A stretch of DNA of 64,000 bases from Porifericola rhodea (GTDB lineage: Bacteria; Bacteroidota; Bacteroidia; Cytophagales; Cyclobacteriaceae): positions 4,914,501 to 4,978,500 of the forward strand of contig NZ_CP119421.1 of the NCBI RefSeq assembly GCF_030506305.1. The letters run 5' to 3'. Shown here piece by piece: positions 17,714 to 26,243 of the stretch; within the stretch, counting starts at the first letter, position 1, and each line of letters begins with the position of its first letter. The position numbers and the translations under genes were made by a program. The notes beneath the pieces are model-generated. The model saw only the letters and a program-made list of their open reading frames with translations, made no database searches and had not been told where the DNA came from.

Positions 17714-18517
17714 ATGCGTTATAAACATCTTTTTTCAAGCTTTCTTATTATCCTATTCATTTTTAGTTGTCAGCGGGTTCCTCTTACAGGAAGACAACAA
17801 TTTACCCCTTTACCCGAAAGCCAGATTCTTTCTTTAAGTTTTCAAAATTATAATCAGGTTCTTCAAAGTAGTAAGCTATCCAATAACCAGGAGCAGGTAG
17901 CAATGATTAAGAGAGTGGGAAATAAAATCTCCAAATCAGTAGAGAACTACTTCCGAGAAAAAAATATGACTGATCGTATAGATGACTTTGAGTGGGAATT
18001 TAACCTGATAGAAGACGACAATTCTGTTAATGCCTGGTGTATGCCCGGCGGCAAAGTAGCTTTCTATACAGGCATACTTCCAGTTTGCGAAAATGAGCAA
18101 GGCGTAGCTACGGTTATGTCTCATGAGATTGCACACGCTATCGCTAAACATGGTAATGAAAGGATGGCACAGCAGCTTGCTTTACAACTGGGAGGGGTAG
18201 CCTTAAATGTTGCCCTTAGTGAGCAACCAGAAACTACTCAAAAACTAGCGATGACAGCCTTCGGACTTGGTGCTCAGTACGGCGTACTGCTACCCTACAG
18301 CAGAGCCCATGAGACCGAAGCAGATGAGATGGGAATCTACTTTTTGGCTATGGCAGGTTACGATACAAAGGAAGCTGTTGACTTCTGGCAGCGTATGTCA
18401 CAACAGGGCGGAGAAAGACCTCCTGAATTTATGTCAACTCACCCTTCACCAGAAAATAGAGTCGCCCATATTCAGAAGATTATTCCAAAAGCAGAAAAGT
18501 TCAGAGGGGAATATTAA
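17714..18517 (+). CDS. M48-family metallopeptidase lipoprotein
   Basis: The 267-residue protein is a zinc endopeptidase of the M48 (Ste24/BepA/LoiP-like) family that acts in the periplasm. ATG at 17714 is preferred to the TTG two codons earlier. The signal ends in FSC, a probable lipobox (Cys19). The family motif PLTGRQQF follows. The zinc site is HEIAH (His137, Glu138, His141), with the third ligand in AHETEADEMG about 65 residues later. CMPGGKVAFYTGIL is the usual strand next to the active site. Homologues clear misfolded outer-membrane proteins. The stop overlaps, by 4 bases and tail-to-tail, the stop of the next gene on the other strand. Confidence 0.9.
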   Translation: MRYKHLFSSFLIILFIFSCQRVPLTGRQQFTPLPESQILSLSFQNYNQVLQSSKLSNNQEQVAMIKRVGNKISKSVENYFREKNMTDRIDDFEWEFNLIEDDNSVNAWCMPGGKVAFYTGILPVCENEQGVATVMSHEIAHAIAKHGNERMAQQLALQLGGVALNVALSEQPETTQKLAMTAFGLGAQYGVLLPYSRAHETEADEMGIYFLAMAGYDTKEAVDFWQRMSQQGGERPPEFMSTHPSPENRVAHIQKIIPKAEKFRGEY

Positions 18518-19110
18518 TTCTCCTCTTCAGGCACCCACTGTCCTTTAACGTATAACTTGTAGGACTCACAACTCATACGCCCTGTTTCTTTGCAATAATG
18601 ACAAGCCTTATACACCGATGATCCTAATGAACCCTTCTCTATTAATACACCTTCGCCTTGGCAAGCCGGGCATACTACAAATGGTGTTTGCTCGCAATTG
18701 ATAAGTTCTTTCCGTACAGACTTCTCTGTTATGTCATTTTTAGAAGCCACTTTATCAGCATTAAATCGCTCTTCAGCCAACTTTAAATATTCTACAGCCT
18801 GGTCAAAGAAACGTCCGGAAGTACCTTTTAACTCAATGTATTTATTCAGCCAGTCTATACTTTGGCTATCTTTATCTAATAAATAGGAGTTTTTACCAAA
18901 ATAAAAGCATAAATCTGCCGGCACTACTTCTACATTCAACAACACTTCCTTAAACAGTTCTTCCGCCTCAGCAAACTTACCTTCATTCATAAACTCAACC
19001 CCCTCATCCATCTTCATCATTTGTTGGCTTTCTGCCAGGTTACGGGTTTTCTGCGCGAACAGGTTATGAGAGCAAAGTATGAGAGTAGCTATTATTAATA
19101 CTTTCTGCAT
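18514..19110 (-). CDS. Exported TPR-like protein with DnaJ-type zinc motifs
   Basis: This 198-residue protein starts with a signal peptide ending in NLFAQ (about residue 20). Helical repeats of TPR type (about 25-120: EGVEFMNEGKFAEAEELFKEVL, then FGKNSYLLDKDSQSIDWLNKYI) are followed by a Cys-rich end. C139, the CPACQGEG motif (C147, C150), the CHYCKETG motif (C170, C173) and C181 look like the zinc repeats of DnaJ. The secretion signal places these Cys pairs outside the cytoplasm, which is unusual for a zinc-binding module. I do not recognise a named family. It is divergent from hisI and convergent with the M48 gene. Confidence 0.7.
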   Translation of the reverse strand: MQKVLIIATLILCSHNLFAQKTRNLAESQQMMKMDEGVEFMNEGKFAEAEELFKEVLLNVEVVPADLCFYFGKNSYLLDKDSQSIDWLNKYIELKGTSGRFFDQAVEYLKLAEERFNADKVASKNDITEKSVRKELINCEQTPFVVCPACQGEGVLIEKGSLGSSVYKACHYCKETGRMSCESYKLYVKGQWVPEEEN

Positions 19111-19240
19111 TTTTCAAAATTTAACTACTAAAGTTAATGAAATAAAACACTTATACCTGCCAATAGGTGCCTAAAGCTGGAAAATTGAGAATAGTGTCGC
19201 AAATCTTTTTTCATCTTAGGCATAAATAATAATTTTGTGA

Positions 19241-19639
19241 ATGCATAATAAAGTACTAGAAGAAGGCTCAGAGCTAAATCTGCAGTTTGAGAAAAGAAAC
19301 GGCCTACTACCGGTAATAGTGCAGGAAGCCGGTAGTAAAGATATATTGATGCTGGGCTATACCAATATAGATGCGTTTGAGCGAACCATCCAAAGCGGTA
19401 AAGCCACATTTTGGAGCACATCCAGACAAAAGCTTTGGACAAAAGGTGAAACTTCCGGCGATTACCTTCTAATTAAAGAGGTAAAGGTGGACTGTGACCA
19501 GGATGCTCTTATTTATCTGGTAAAGCTTGCGGGTTCTGGTTCCTGCCATACTAAAAACAGTCATGGGGACACCAGAAAAAGCTGTTTTTACAGAGCATAT
19601 GATGAAAACAAGCAAGCTTTAGAAAACCTTGACCCATAA
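19241..19639 (+). CDS. hisI: Phosphoribosyl-AMP cyclohydrolase (HisI, stand-alone)
   Basis: The 132-residue enzyme carries out the third step of histidine synthesis, opening the purine ring of phosphoribosyl-AMP in the cytosol. It has the full HisI domain: LPVIVQEAGSKDILMLGYTN, the FWSTSRQKLWTKGETSG segment (about 57-73), and the zinc/magnesium-binding VDCDQDAL, GSCHTKNSHG and SCFYR motifs. The HisE pyrophosphatase domain that is usually fused in Bacteroidota HisIE is absent, and no other his gene is nearby. So it is either a separate form, with HisE elsewhere, or a second copy. It lies upstream of cysS with a 144-base gap. Confidence 0.92.
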   Translation: MHNKVLEEGSELNLQFEKRNGLLPVIVQEAGSKDILMLGYTNIDAFERTIQSGKATFWSTSRQKLWTKGETSGDYLLIKEVKVDCDQDALIYLVKLAGSGSCHTKNSHGDTRKSCFYRAYDENKQALENLDP

Positions 19640-19783
19640 GTTTATATAGCTACTTCCTTAGCTTCTTTTCTCATTGCTGAAAACTCTATTAAAAAAATCC
19701 GTTTACCTAGTAAAAAACTAACTGCCGGCTTAACATTGCCTGCAAAATTTTAATTTCCATTTAACTTGATTAATATATCACAT

Positions 19784-21295
19784 ATGGATCAGAAAGGGCA
19801 CGAACAATTCCCGGTTTACATCACAAATAGCTATACGAGACAGAAAGAAAAGTTTGAGCCCCTCCACCCTACTCATATAGGAATGTATGTTTGTGGCCCT
19901 ACCGTTTATGGCGATCCTCACCTTGGCCATGCCAGGTCAGCTATCACCTTTGATATTGTAGCTCGCTACTTTCGGTTTTTAGGCTATACTGTACGCTATG
20001 TTAGAAATATCACTGATGTAGGGCACCTGGAGGATGAAGTACAAGGGGCTGGGGAAGACAAGATTGCTAAAAAAGCCAGGCTGGAACAACTGGAACCTAT
20101 GGAGGTAGTACAGATGTACACTAATCGCTATCATGATGCTATCGCCCACCTAAACGTCATCCCTCCCAGTATTGAGCCCTCTGCCAGCGGACATATACCT
20201 GAACAGATTGAAATTATTCAGCAAATTATTAAGAATGGTTACGGCTATGAGGTTAATGGCTCTGTATACTTTGACCTGGAGAGGTATGCAAAAGAACAAC
20301 CGTATGGCAGATTGTCTGGAAAAATACTGGAAGACCTGAAAGCTGGAAGCCGCGATACACAAGGCTTGGGAGAAAAGAGAAGTCCTCATGACTTTGCTCT
20401 ATGGAAAAAAGCTAATCCAGAACACATTATGCGCTGGAATTCCCCCTGGGGTGAGGGCTTTCCCGGCTGGCATATAGAGTGTACCACTATGTGCACCAAA
20501 TACCTGGGCGAAGAATTTGATATTCATGGTGGAGGTTTGGACCTTCAATTTCCTCACCATGAGGCTGAACTCGCTCAAAGCTATGGCGCTACCCAGAAAA
20601 ATCCCGTTCGCTACTGGATGCACAACAACTTGGTGAGTATTGACGGGCAGAAAATGAGTAAATCCTTGGGCAACTTTATTACGCTTGAGCAATTATTTAG
20701 CGGTAATCACCCCAAGCTGGAGCAAGCTTACAGCCCAATGACAGTAAGGTTTTTTATTTTACAGGCGCATTACCGTAGCCCTTCTGATTTCTCTAATCAA
20801 GCCTTACAAGCAGCAGAGAAAGGTTTGCAAAGGCTTATGAATACGATGAGCTATCTGGATAAATTGAAACACGAGGCAAATAATATAGATGAGGAACTAG
20901 ACAAAGAAATAAAAGCGCTAAGCTACTCTTGCTATGAGCATATGAGTGATGACTTTAACACCGCGAAAACTATCGCATCACTATTTGATATGAGCAGCAA
21001 GATTAATGCATTCTACAATAAACAGCTAGACCTAAGCACTATCTCTTCAGAGGCATTTGAACTGCTTTTAAGCACTTTTAAAAGCTTTGTTGAAGATGTT
21101 TTAGGCTTATTAAGCGAAAAGGATGACCAAGGTGAAAGAGTAGATTCATTGGTAAAACTGTTTATTGAACTAAGGAGCGAAGCCAAAAACCAAAAGGATT
21201 ATGCTACCGCTGATAAAATCAGAGACCAGCTTTCAGCGATTGGCGTTCAGCTCAAAGATGAAAAAGGAGGTGGTACTTCGTACTCTCTGTTGTAA
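19784..21295 (+). CDS. cysS: Cysteinyl-tRNA synthetase
   Basis: From ATG 19784 the protein is about 503 residues. An upstream TTG at 19766 is possible but lengthens the N-terminus without family support. It is a class I synthetase charging tRNA-Cys. The zinc-site opening [20 protein letters not shown] contains the HIGH-type [16 protein letters not shown] and [22 protein letters not shown] give the other zinc ligands; and the KMSKS motif is KMSKSLGNF (about 293-301). The DALR-type C-terminal helical domain ends in [13 protein letters not shown]. Length is typical, and nothing is missing. Confidence 0.97.
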   Translation: MDQKGHEQFPVYITNSYTRQKEKFEPLHPTHIGMYVCGPTVYGDPHLGHARSAITFDIVARYFRFLGYTVRYVRNITDVGHLEDEVQGAGEDKIAKKARLEQLEPMEVVQMYTNRYHDAIAHLNVIPPSIEPSASGHIPEQIEIIQQIIKNGYGYEVNGSVYFDLERYAKEQPYGRLSGKILEDLKAGSRDTQGLGEKRSPHDFALWKKANPEHIMRWNSPWGEGFPGWHIECTTMCTKYLGEEFDIHGGGLDLQFPHHEAELAQSYGATQKNPVRYWMHNNLVSIDGQKMSKSLGNFITLEQLFSGNHPKLEQAYSPMTVRFFILQAHYRSPSDFSNQALQAAEKGLQRLMNTMSYLDKLKHEANNIDEELDKEIKALSYSCYEHMSDDFNTAKTIASLFDMSSKINAFYNKQLDLSTISSEAFELLLSTFKSFVEDVLGLLSEKDDQGERVDSLVKLFIELRSEAKNQKDYATADKIRDQLSAIGVQLKDEKGGGTSYSLL

Positions 21296-21365
21296 TAAAT
21301 TCAAACTTCTCTTCCGGATTATCTTACATTACAAAACCCCAGAGCAAGTTTTACAGTAAATAAGA

Positions 21366-21373
21366 TACATTTG
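21366..21373 (+). promoter_or_regulatory. Possible -7 element upstream of dcd
   Basis: TACATTTG matches the Bacteroidota TAnnTTTG -7 consensus and would start transcription about 20 bases before the dcd ATG at 21399. No clear TTG lies 19 bases upstream, so the call is tentative. Confidence 0.35.
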
Positions 21374-21398
21374 CTTTAGATTTTTTGAAAAAAAGAAT

Positions 21399-21914
21399 AT
21401 GATATTATCCGGAAGAGAAATTGAGAAACAGATAGGTAAACAAATTTTTATTGATCCGTTTTCACCCAAACAACTTAATCCCAACAGTTATAACTTGCGC
21501 CTTCATAACGAGCTCTTAGTTTACGAAAACGAAGTGCTGGATATGAAGAGAGACAATGAGGTTAGAAAGGTAAGCATTCCTGAAGAAGGACTAATACTTG
21601 AACCAAACCGTCTGTATTTAGGTAGAACCGTTGAAACTATTAAAGCCGCATATCATGTTCCTAAGTTGGAAGGACGATCTTCTATAGGTCGCCTGGGAAT
21701 AATGGTACATTTAACTGCTGGCTTAGGCAACATAGGCTCTAACGGTCACTGGACTCTCGAGCTCGCCTGCATACAACCGGTAAGAATTTACCCTAATGTA
21801 GGTATCTGCCAGATTTATTTTGAAGACATTAAAGGTGAGTATGATATGTATAAAAGCAGTAAATACCATCATGATGATATTCAACCAAGCCTGATTTTTC
21901 AGGAATTGCAGTAA
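21399..21914 (+). CDS. dcd: dCTP deaminase
   Basis: The 171-residue enzyme deaminates dCTP to dUTP, supplying dUMP for thymidylate synthesis, and is related to dUTPase in fold. Signatures are INPNSYN-type [13 protein letters not shown] near 27-38, the [16 protein letters not shown] substrate-binding segment (about 94-109), and the catalytic Glu region [25 protein letters not shown]. It is slightly shorter than E. coli Dcd (193) but complete. The yidD gene begins 8 bases after it, so the two are likely co-transcribed. Confidence 0.93.
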   Translation: MILSGREIEKQIGKQIFIDPFSPKQLNPNSYNLRLHNELLVYENEVLDMKRDNEVRKVSIPEEGLILEPNRLYLGRTVETIKAAYHVPKLEGRSSIGRLGIMVHLTAGLGNIGSNGHWTLELACIQPVRIYPNVGICQIYFEDIKGEYDMYKSSKYHHDDIQPSLIFQELQ

Positions 21915-21922
21915 ACAATGTT

Positions 21923-22153
21923 ATGCTACAGAAAATCTCACTGGCCTTAATCAAGTTTTATCAATTAGGGATTTCCCCTCTTTTGGGTAGCCACTGCCGA
22001 CATTCCCCGACATGCTCCCAATATACTGCTGAGGCTATTAAAGAGTGGGGTTTTTTAGAAGGCATACTACTGGGCTTAAAAAGGATTGGGCGTTGCCATC
22101 CCTGGGGTACATCAGGGCATGATCCGGTGCCTCGAAAAAAAAGTTCAAACTAG
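21923..22153 (+). CDS. yidD: Membrane protein insertion efficiency factor YidD
   Basis: This 76-residue protein is the small YidD/DUF37 factor that assists YidC in inserting inner-membrane proteins. An amphipathic helix ([16 protein letters not shown]) is followed by the conserved cysteine segment [32 protein letters not shown] and a GHDPVP end, all of which define the family. It normally lies near rnpA or oxaA/yidC but here follows dcd. A strong terminator directly follows. Confidence 0.93.
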   Translation: MLQKISLALIKFYQLGISPLLGSHCRHSPTCSQYTAEAIKEWGFLEGILLGLKRIGRCHPWGTSGHDPVPRKKSSN

Positions 22154-22179
22154 AGCTTGTATACTAATACAAGCTTTTT
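22154..22179 (+). terminator. Intrinsic terminator after yidD
   Basis: AGCTTGTAT (22154-22162) pairs with ATACAAGCT (22167-22175) around a 4-base loop, with TTTTT at 22175-22179. Confidence 0.85.
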
Positions 22180-22223
22180 GCGCAAAAAAATAGAAGTATA
22201 CCAATAGCTATACCCATATTGCA

Positions 22224-22691
22224 ATGAAAGAAGATGAAAAATATATGCAACAGGTGTTTGACTTAGCCAGCAAAGGCGAAGGCAAAGTAAGCCCAAACCC
22301 TTTGGTAGGTTGCATTATCATCAAAGACCAGAAAGTAATTGGTAAAGGCTGGCATCAGGAATATGGGCAGGCACATGCCGAAAAAAATGCCGTAAACAGT
22401 GTTGAAGATAAAAATTTATTGAAAGGAAGCACAGTTTATGTAAATTTGGAGCCATGTTCTCACTTTGGCAAAACTCCACCCTGCTGTGACTTACTAGTAA
22501 CACATCAGGTAGCTAAAGTTATTATTGCCAATGTAGATCCAAACCCGCTGGTAAACGGTAGAGGAATTGAGAGGTTAAAGAAAGGTGGGATTGAAGTAAT
22601 AACCGGAGTATTAGCTGAGGAAGGTAAAAAGCTGAATGCTTCTTTCTTTCATAATATGAAACATAAATCCCATATACAAACAGTAGATTAA
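22224..22691 (+). CDS. ribD: RibD-type pyrimidine deaminase domain protein (no reductase domain)
   Basis: At 155 residues this is only the N-terminal half of the usual 340-370-residue bifunctional RibD. The deaminase domain is intact: HAE at 51-53 and the zinc cysteines C78 and C87 in EPCSHFGKTPPC, with SPNPLVGC near 23-30. This domain deaminates the diaminohydroxy-pyrimidine intermediate of riboflavin synthesis. After LNASFFHNM, where RibD normally continues into the NADPH-dependent reductase, the frame ends in KHKSHIQTVD. Only 12 bases separate it from trhO, so no reductase remnant follows. It may be a genuine stand-alone deaminase or a truncated paralogue; the reductase must be elsewhere if the former. 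Confidence 0.85.
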   Translation: MKEDEKYMQQVFDLASKGEGKVSPNPLVGCIIIKDQKVIGKGWHQEYGQAHAEKNAVNSVEDKNLLKGSTVYVNLEPCSHFGKTPPCCDLLVTHQVAKVIIANVDPNPLVNGRGIERLKKGGIEVITGVLAEEGKKLNASFFHNMKHKSHIQTVD

Positions 22692-22703
22692 CTTATTCAT
22701 TAT

Positions 22704-23771
22704 ATGTTACTACATAACAGGGTAGACAAACGTATTTTAAAACAACAAATGGAAGAGAGTGAAGAAAAAAGAACTACACTCTCTTTTTACAATTACGCGC
22801 GTATAGATGATCCTAACACTACTCGCGACCAGTTATATCTAGACTGGAGCAAGTTTAATGTATTAGGAAGAGTGTACCTGGCTCAAGAAGGTATTAACGC
22901 ACAGATCAACGTGCCTGAAGACAAGTTTGAAGCATTCAAAGCTTACCTCAATGAGGTCCCTTTTCTTAAAGGGGTCAGGCTTAACATCGCTGTGGAAAAA
23001 GACAAAAAATCATTTTATAAGCTTAAGATTAAAGTACGTACAAAGATAGTTGCCGATGGTCTAGAAGACGACTCTTTTGACGTATCAGATCGTGGAAAGC
23101 ATGTAAACGCAGAAGAATTTAACCGTTTAACAGACGACCCCAACACCATTGTAGTAGATATGCGAAACCACTACGAAAGCGAAGTTGGCCACTTTGAAAA
23201 TGCTATTCTTCCTGATGTAGATACTTTCCGAGACGCACTACCTATTGTAAATGAAACGCTTCAGCCCTACCGCGATCGTAATATTATCATGTATTGCACC
23301 GGTGGTATTCGCTGCGAAAAAGCTAGTGCTTACTTTAAGCACCTGGGTTTTAAAAATGTACATCAGCTAGAAGGGGGGATTATTAAGTATGCGCATGAAG
23401 TAAAAGAAAAAGGCTTACCCAATAAGTTTAAGGGTAAAAACTTTGTATTTGATGAGCGCTTGGGAGAGCGCATCTCTGATGAAGTGATAAGTCATTGCCA
23501 TCAGTGCGGAAAAGCTTGTGATACGCACACAAACTGTAGAAATGACGCTTGCCACCTGCTTTTTATACAGTGTGATGAGTGTGCGAAAAAATACGATAAT
23601 TGCTGCTCTAACGAATGCAAAACTTTTGTCAACCTACCTGAAGAGGATCAAAAGACTTTGCGAAAGCAGTATCAACAAAAAAGAAATGTCTTTAGAAAAG
23701 GCCGGGTAGATCAGTTAGAAAACCACTGGCTAAAAGATGCTCCCCTTATTAAAAATCAAGCTCATGATTAA
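22704..23771 (+). CDS. trhO: tRNA uridine-34 hydroxylase (TrhO/YceA rhodanese family)
   Basis: The 355-residue protein belongs to the TrhO family that forms 5-hydroxyuridine at position 34 of tRNAs. It has an N-terminal acylphosphatase-like domain (about 25-115, with GRVYLAQEGINAQINVP), a rhodanese domain (about 140-235) with the active cysteine C198 in YCTGGIRCEKASAY, and a C-terminal zinc-type region with CHQCGKACDTHTNC and CDECAKKYDNCCS. These are all characteristic and complete. It lies 12 bases after ribD, so they may share a transcript. A terminator hairpin incorporates its stop codon. Confidence 0.92.
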   Translation: MLLHNRVDKRILKQQMEESEEKRTTLSFYNYARIDDPNTTRDQLYLDWSKFNVLGRVYLAQEGINAQINVPEDKFEAFKAYLNEVPFLKGVRLNIAVEKDKKSFYKLKIKVRTKIVADGLEDDSFDVSDRGKHVNAEEFNRLTDDPNTIVVDMRNHYESEVGHFENAILPDVDTFRDALPIVNETLQPYRDRNIIMYCTGGIRCEKASAYFKHLGFKNVHQLEGGIIKYAHEVKEKGLPNKFKGKNFVFDERLGERISDEVISHCHQCGKACDTHTNCRNDACHLLFIQCDECAKKYDNCCSNECKTFVNLPEEDQKTLRKQYQQKRNVFRKGRVDQLENHWLKDAPLIKNQAHD

Positions 23772-23787
23772 CATGAGCTTTTTTTAT
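23757..23787 (+). terminator. Intrinsic terminator after trhO
   Basis: AAGCTCATG (23758-23766) pairs with CATGAGCTT (23772-23780) around a 5-base loop that contains the trhO stop codon, followed by a T tract. The next 180 bases hold no gene that I can support. Confidence 0.85.
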
Positions 23788-23967
23788 GACTATATATTTT
23801 TTGCCTTCAACCTATGTTAATGGTGGCAAAAGTGTAGTATTCCATCGTGTGTAACATTTGCCTGGGCTTTGATGCCACCTAGCTGTATTCTGACCCTAAT
23901 TTTGATACTATCAGATTAGCCTGACTACAGAAATAAAGGCGCAAACCACAGTAAATATTTGTTATAG

Positions 23968-24939
23968 ATGCCGAAGGTAAAATACTACTACGATCCCAAT
24001 ACATGCAAATATGAGAAGCTAAAGGTAACAAAATGGGAGATTATTATGGATGGGGTACTTAACCTATCTATCATCCTGTTGGCAGCTCTGGGCATGGCTT
24101 TCGTTTACATGAACTATTACGACTCACCTAAGGAAGTAAGCTTACGTAAAGAAAACGAAAAACTGCACTTCTATTATAGCATTCTACAAAAGCAGATGGA
24201 TGAAACCTCTGGTATGCTTGCTCAACTCCAGGATCGTGATGATGGTATCTACCGTACCATTTACGAACAGGATCCTATACCACAATCTATCAGAAATGCA
24301 GGTATTGGTGGTGCAGAAAGATACAGCAAATTACTACAGGCAAAATTGAGTGAGGAAGAATTGATTCTAAACACGGTGAAAGACCTGGATCAGATCAAGC
24401 GCAAAATGTACATACAAACCAAATCGTATGACGAGCTACTTACCCTAGCCAAAAATCAGCACCTGATGCTGGCCTCTATACCTGCAATAGCGCCCATCTC
24501 TACAAACGAATCTTACCTTTCTTCAGGTTTTGGTTTGCGATACCATCCTATTTACAAAATTAGAAAAATGCATACCGGTCTGGACTTTGGAGCTAGGATA
24601 GGCACAGCCATTTATGCAACCGGAGGAGGAACTGTTTCTAAAGTATCATCCAGTTATTATGGCTATGGCAAGCAAATAGAAATTGATCATGGCTTTGGTT
24701 TTAAAACTAAATATGCTCACCTATCTGAGTTTAATGTAAAAGTAGGTCAAAAGGTTAAGCGTGGTGAGTGTATAGGGTATTCTGGAAACTCTGGTACATC
24801 GTCTGGTCCACACCTGCATTATGAGGTACACAAGAACAGAAAAAAGGTAAACCCTATTCACTATATCTATAAAGATATATCTGAAGAAGAGTATGAAATG
24901 CTGGTAAAACTAGCCTCCATAGAAAACGAGTCTATGTAA
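23968..24939 (+). CDS. Membrane-anchored M23 family peptidase
   Basis: This 323-residue protein has a cytoplasmic stub, one membrane helix (about 30-50), a coiled-coil-like helical region (about 55-170) and a C-terminal LytM/M23 domain in the periplasm. The zinc ligands are visible: H202 and D206 in MHTGLDFG, and the HLH at 282-284 in GPHLHYEVHKN, with H251 in AHLSEFNV. So the enzyme looks active against peptidoglycan cross-links, unlike the degenerate EnvC/NlpD class. The N-terminal MPKVKYYYDPNTCKYEKLKV and the membrane helix are a common Bacteroidota form. It is a single-gene unit ended by a bidirectional terminator. Confidence 0.92.
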   Translation: MPKVKYYYDPNTCKYEKLKVTKWEIIMDGVLNLSIILLAALGMAFVYMNYYDSPKEVSLRKENEKLHFYYSILQKQMDETSGMLAQLQDRDDGIYRTIYEQDPIPQSIRNAGIGGAERYSKLLQAKLSEEELILNTVKDLDQIKRKMYIQTKSYDELLTLAKNQHLMLASIPAIAPISTNESYLSSGFGLRYHPIYKIRKMHTGLDFGARIGTAIYATGGGTVSKVSSSYYGYGKQIEIDHGFGFKTKYAHLSEFNVKVGQKVKRGECIGYSGNSGTSSGPHLHYEVHKNRKKVNPIHYIYKDISEEEYEMLVKLASIENESM

Positions 24940-24956
24940 CAGATGTATGATAAAAA

Positions 24957-24992
24957 GAAAAGGCTGTCAGTTTAGACAGCCTTTTTTGTTAT
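24957..24992. terminator. Bidirectional terminator
   Basis: AAGGCTGTC (24960-24968) pairs with GACAGCCTT (24975-24983) around a 6-base loop. T tracts follow on the plus strand and A tracts precede it, so it can end both the M23 gene and the convergent small membrane protein. Confidence 0.8.
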
Positions 24993-25192
24993 TTTTTACT
25001 TCCAGACCAGAGTATTACCCCAAGAACAAGTATTACCACACTTATAATTAAGGGTGTATAGTTTGCCTGGCTTACTACTACATCTGCACCAAATATGCTA
25101 AAACTTTCTGAGTCGTCGGCCGCCTGCATACCTGTAATGGCAGTAGCTGCAATTCCGACCAAAGTGAGGATTATACCTAATACTTTCTTCAT
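24989..25192 (-). CDS. Small two-helix membrane protein (DUF3185-like)
   Basis: The 67-residue protein has a membrane helix at about 3-22, a polar loop with ADDSESFSIFGADVVVSQ, and a second helix at about 45-62 ending in WSGSKK. The layout and the late GxxLW end resemble DUF3185 proteins, whose function is unknown. It is a monocistronic unit. The family assignment is tentative; existence of the gene is likely because of the start, clean topology and terminator. Confidence 0.6.
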   Translation of the reverse strand: MKKVLGIILTLVGIAATAITGMQAADDSESFSIFGADVVVSQANYTPLIISVVILVLGVILWSGSKK

Positions 25193-25321
25193 AAAAAATA
25201 CTTAAACGTAAAAAATAGATTTTAGCAGTATAAGCTATTAGCACTTGCTTAATGCTTATAACTGGCCATGAAAGTAAGTAAAATCTATTAATTTATGAAG
25301 TTAGAGTTCTCTTATACTTAT

Positions 25322-26050
25322 TTATGCATTGGTTTTGTGCTTGTTTCTCTTTCTACCTTTGTTAAAATAGATTACAGCCACCACGACCGCTATTAGCGAT
25401 ATTCCAAAAATTACTAAAACGGTAATTGAGCTACTGTTCCACATTTCTGGATTATTTACATAGCCGGCATCCCTTTCTTTCTGAGCATAAGCCTCACTAT
25501 TCTGATCTTCTGGACCGACGTCCGTAGTACCCATAGGTTCCACAGCACTTTGCTGATTGGCCCCTCCTACTCCACCAGATACTGTTTCGGAAATAGACTC
25601 AGATTTAATATACGCCAGTATACTGATGATATCATCATCAGAAAGAAATTCAAACGCTGGCATTACCTGCTTGTTATATTGTGTGTAAAGTTGCTGTGCG
25701 TATTTTTCTTCAGGATCATTTATAACCTTCTGAGAGTTTTTGATAAAACGCAGTAGCCAGTCAAGTGGTCGTGTAGCATGTACACTAGCCAAAGCGGGTC
25801 CGATTATCTGCTTATCTACCTGGTGGCATACATTACAGTGCTGACCAAAAAGAGCACGACCGTGCGCTATAGATTGTTCATCATCAGGAATCTGATCCGC
25901 AGTACTGCCACTTGTATTTGCGGTTGTATCCTGCGTTTGCTCCGCCTGCCCATTGAATGGCAGTAGGCTAAAAAGTACAAATGAAATGAATATATAAAAG
26001 TAGGCTTTTGCACTTATGCCTCTATCTAAACTTTTAGTATCTGAAATCAT
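25322..26050 (-). CDS. C-type cytochrome with C-terminal membrane anchor
   Basis: The 242-residue protein begins with a signal or anchor (about 16-34). It carries one class I cytochrome c domain (about 60-155) with the haem-binding CNVCH (C72, C75, H76), and M130 in QVMPAFEF is the likely axial methionine. A Gly/Ser/Gln-rich linker leads to a second hydrophobic helix (about 207-228) and a basic end (KGRKRNKHK). This gives a membrane-tethered electron carrier on the periplasmic side. Partners are not visible here, as no oxidase gene is adjacent, so its redox chain is unknown. Confidence 0.85.
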   Translation of the reverse strand: MISDTKSLDRGISAKAYFYIFISFVLFSLLPFNGQAEQTQDTTANTSGSTADQIPDDEQSIAHGRALFGQHCNVCHQVDKQIIGPALASVHATRPLDWLLRFIKNSQKVINDPEEKYAQQLYTQYNKQVMPAFEFLSDDDIISILAYIKSESISETVSGGVGGANQQSAVEPMGTTDVGPEDQNSEAYAQKERDAGYVNNPEMWNSSSITVLVIFGISLIAVVVAVIYFNKGRKRNKHKTNA

Positions 26051-26186
26051 TGTAAAAAAATTTTGAAAGCTAAAAAATTGATTTCTATTACTGTTTAAAG
26101 TTTTTGTTCAGCATAAATGTTTAAGAATATAATACAGAATTACGCATCATATTTTATTCACATATTAGTTAATACCACGCAGCCAT

Positions 26187-26221
26187 AAAAAAGCCTGACT
26201 CTACAATTGTAAAGTCAGGCT
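26187..26221 (-). terminator. Intrinsic terminator after parC
   Basis: On the minus strand AGCCTGACT (26221-26213) pairs with AGTCAGGCT (26200-26192), with further pairing inside the loop, followed by TTTTTT. It closes the parE-parC operon. Confidence 0.85.
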
Positions 26222-26243
26222 GAAGCTTTTAAAACCCTTAACA

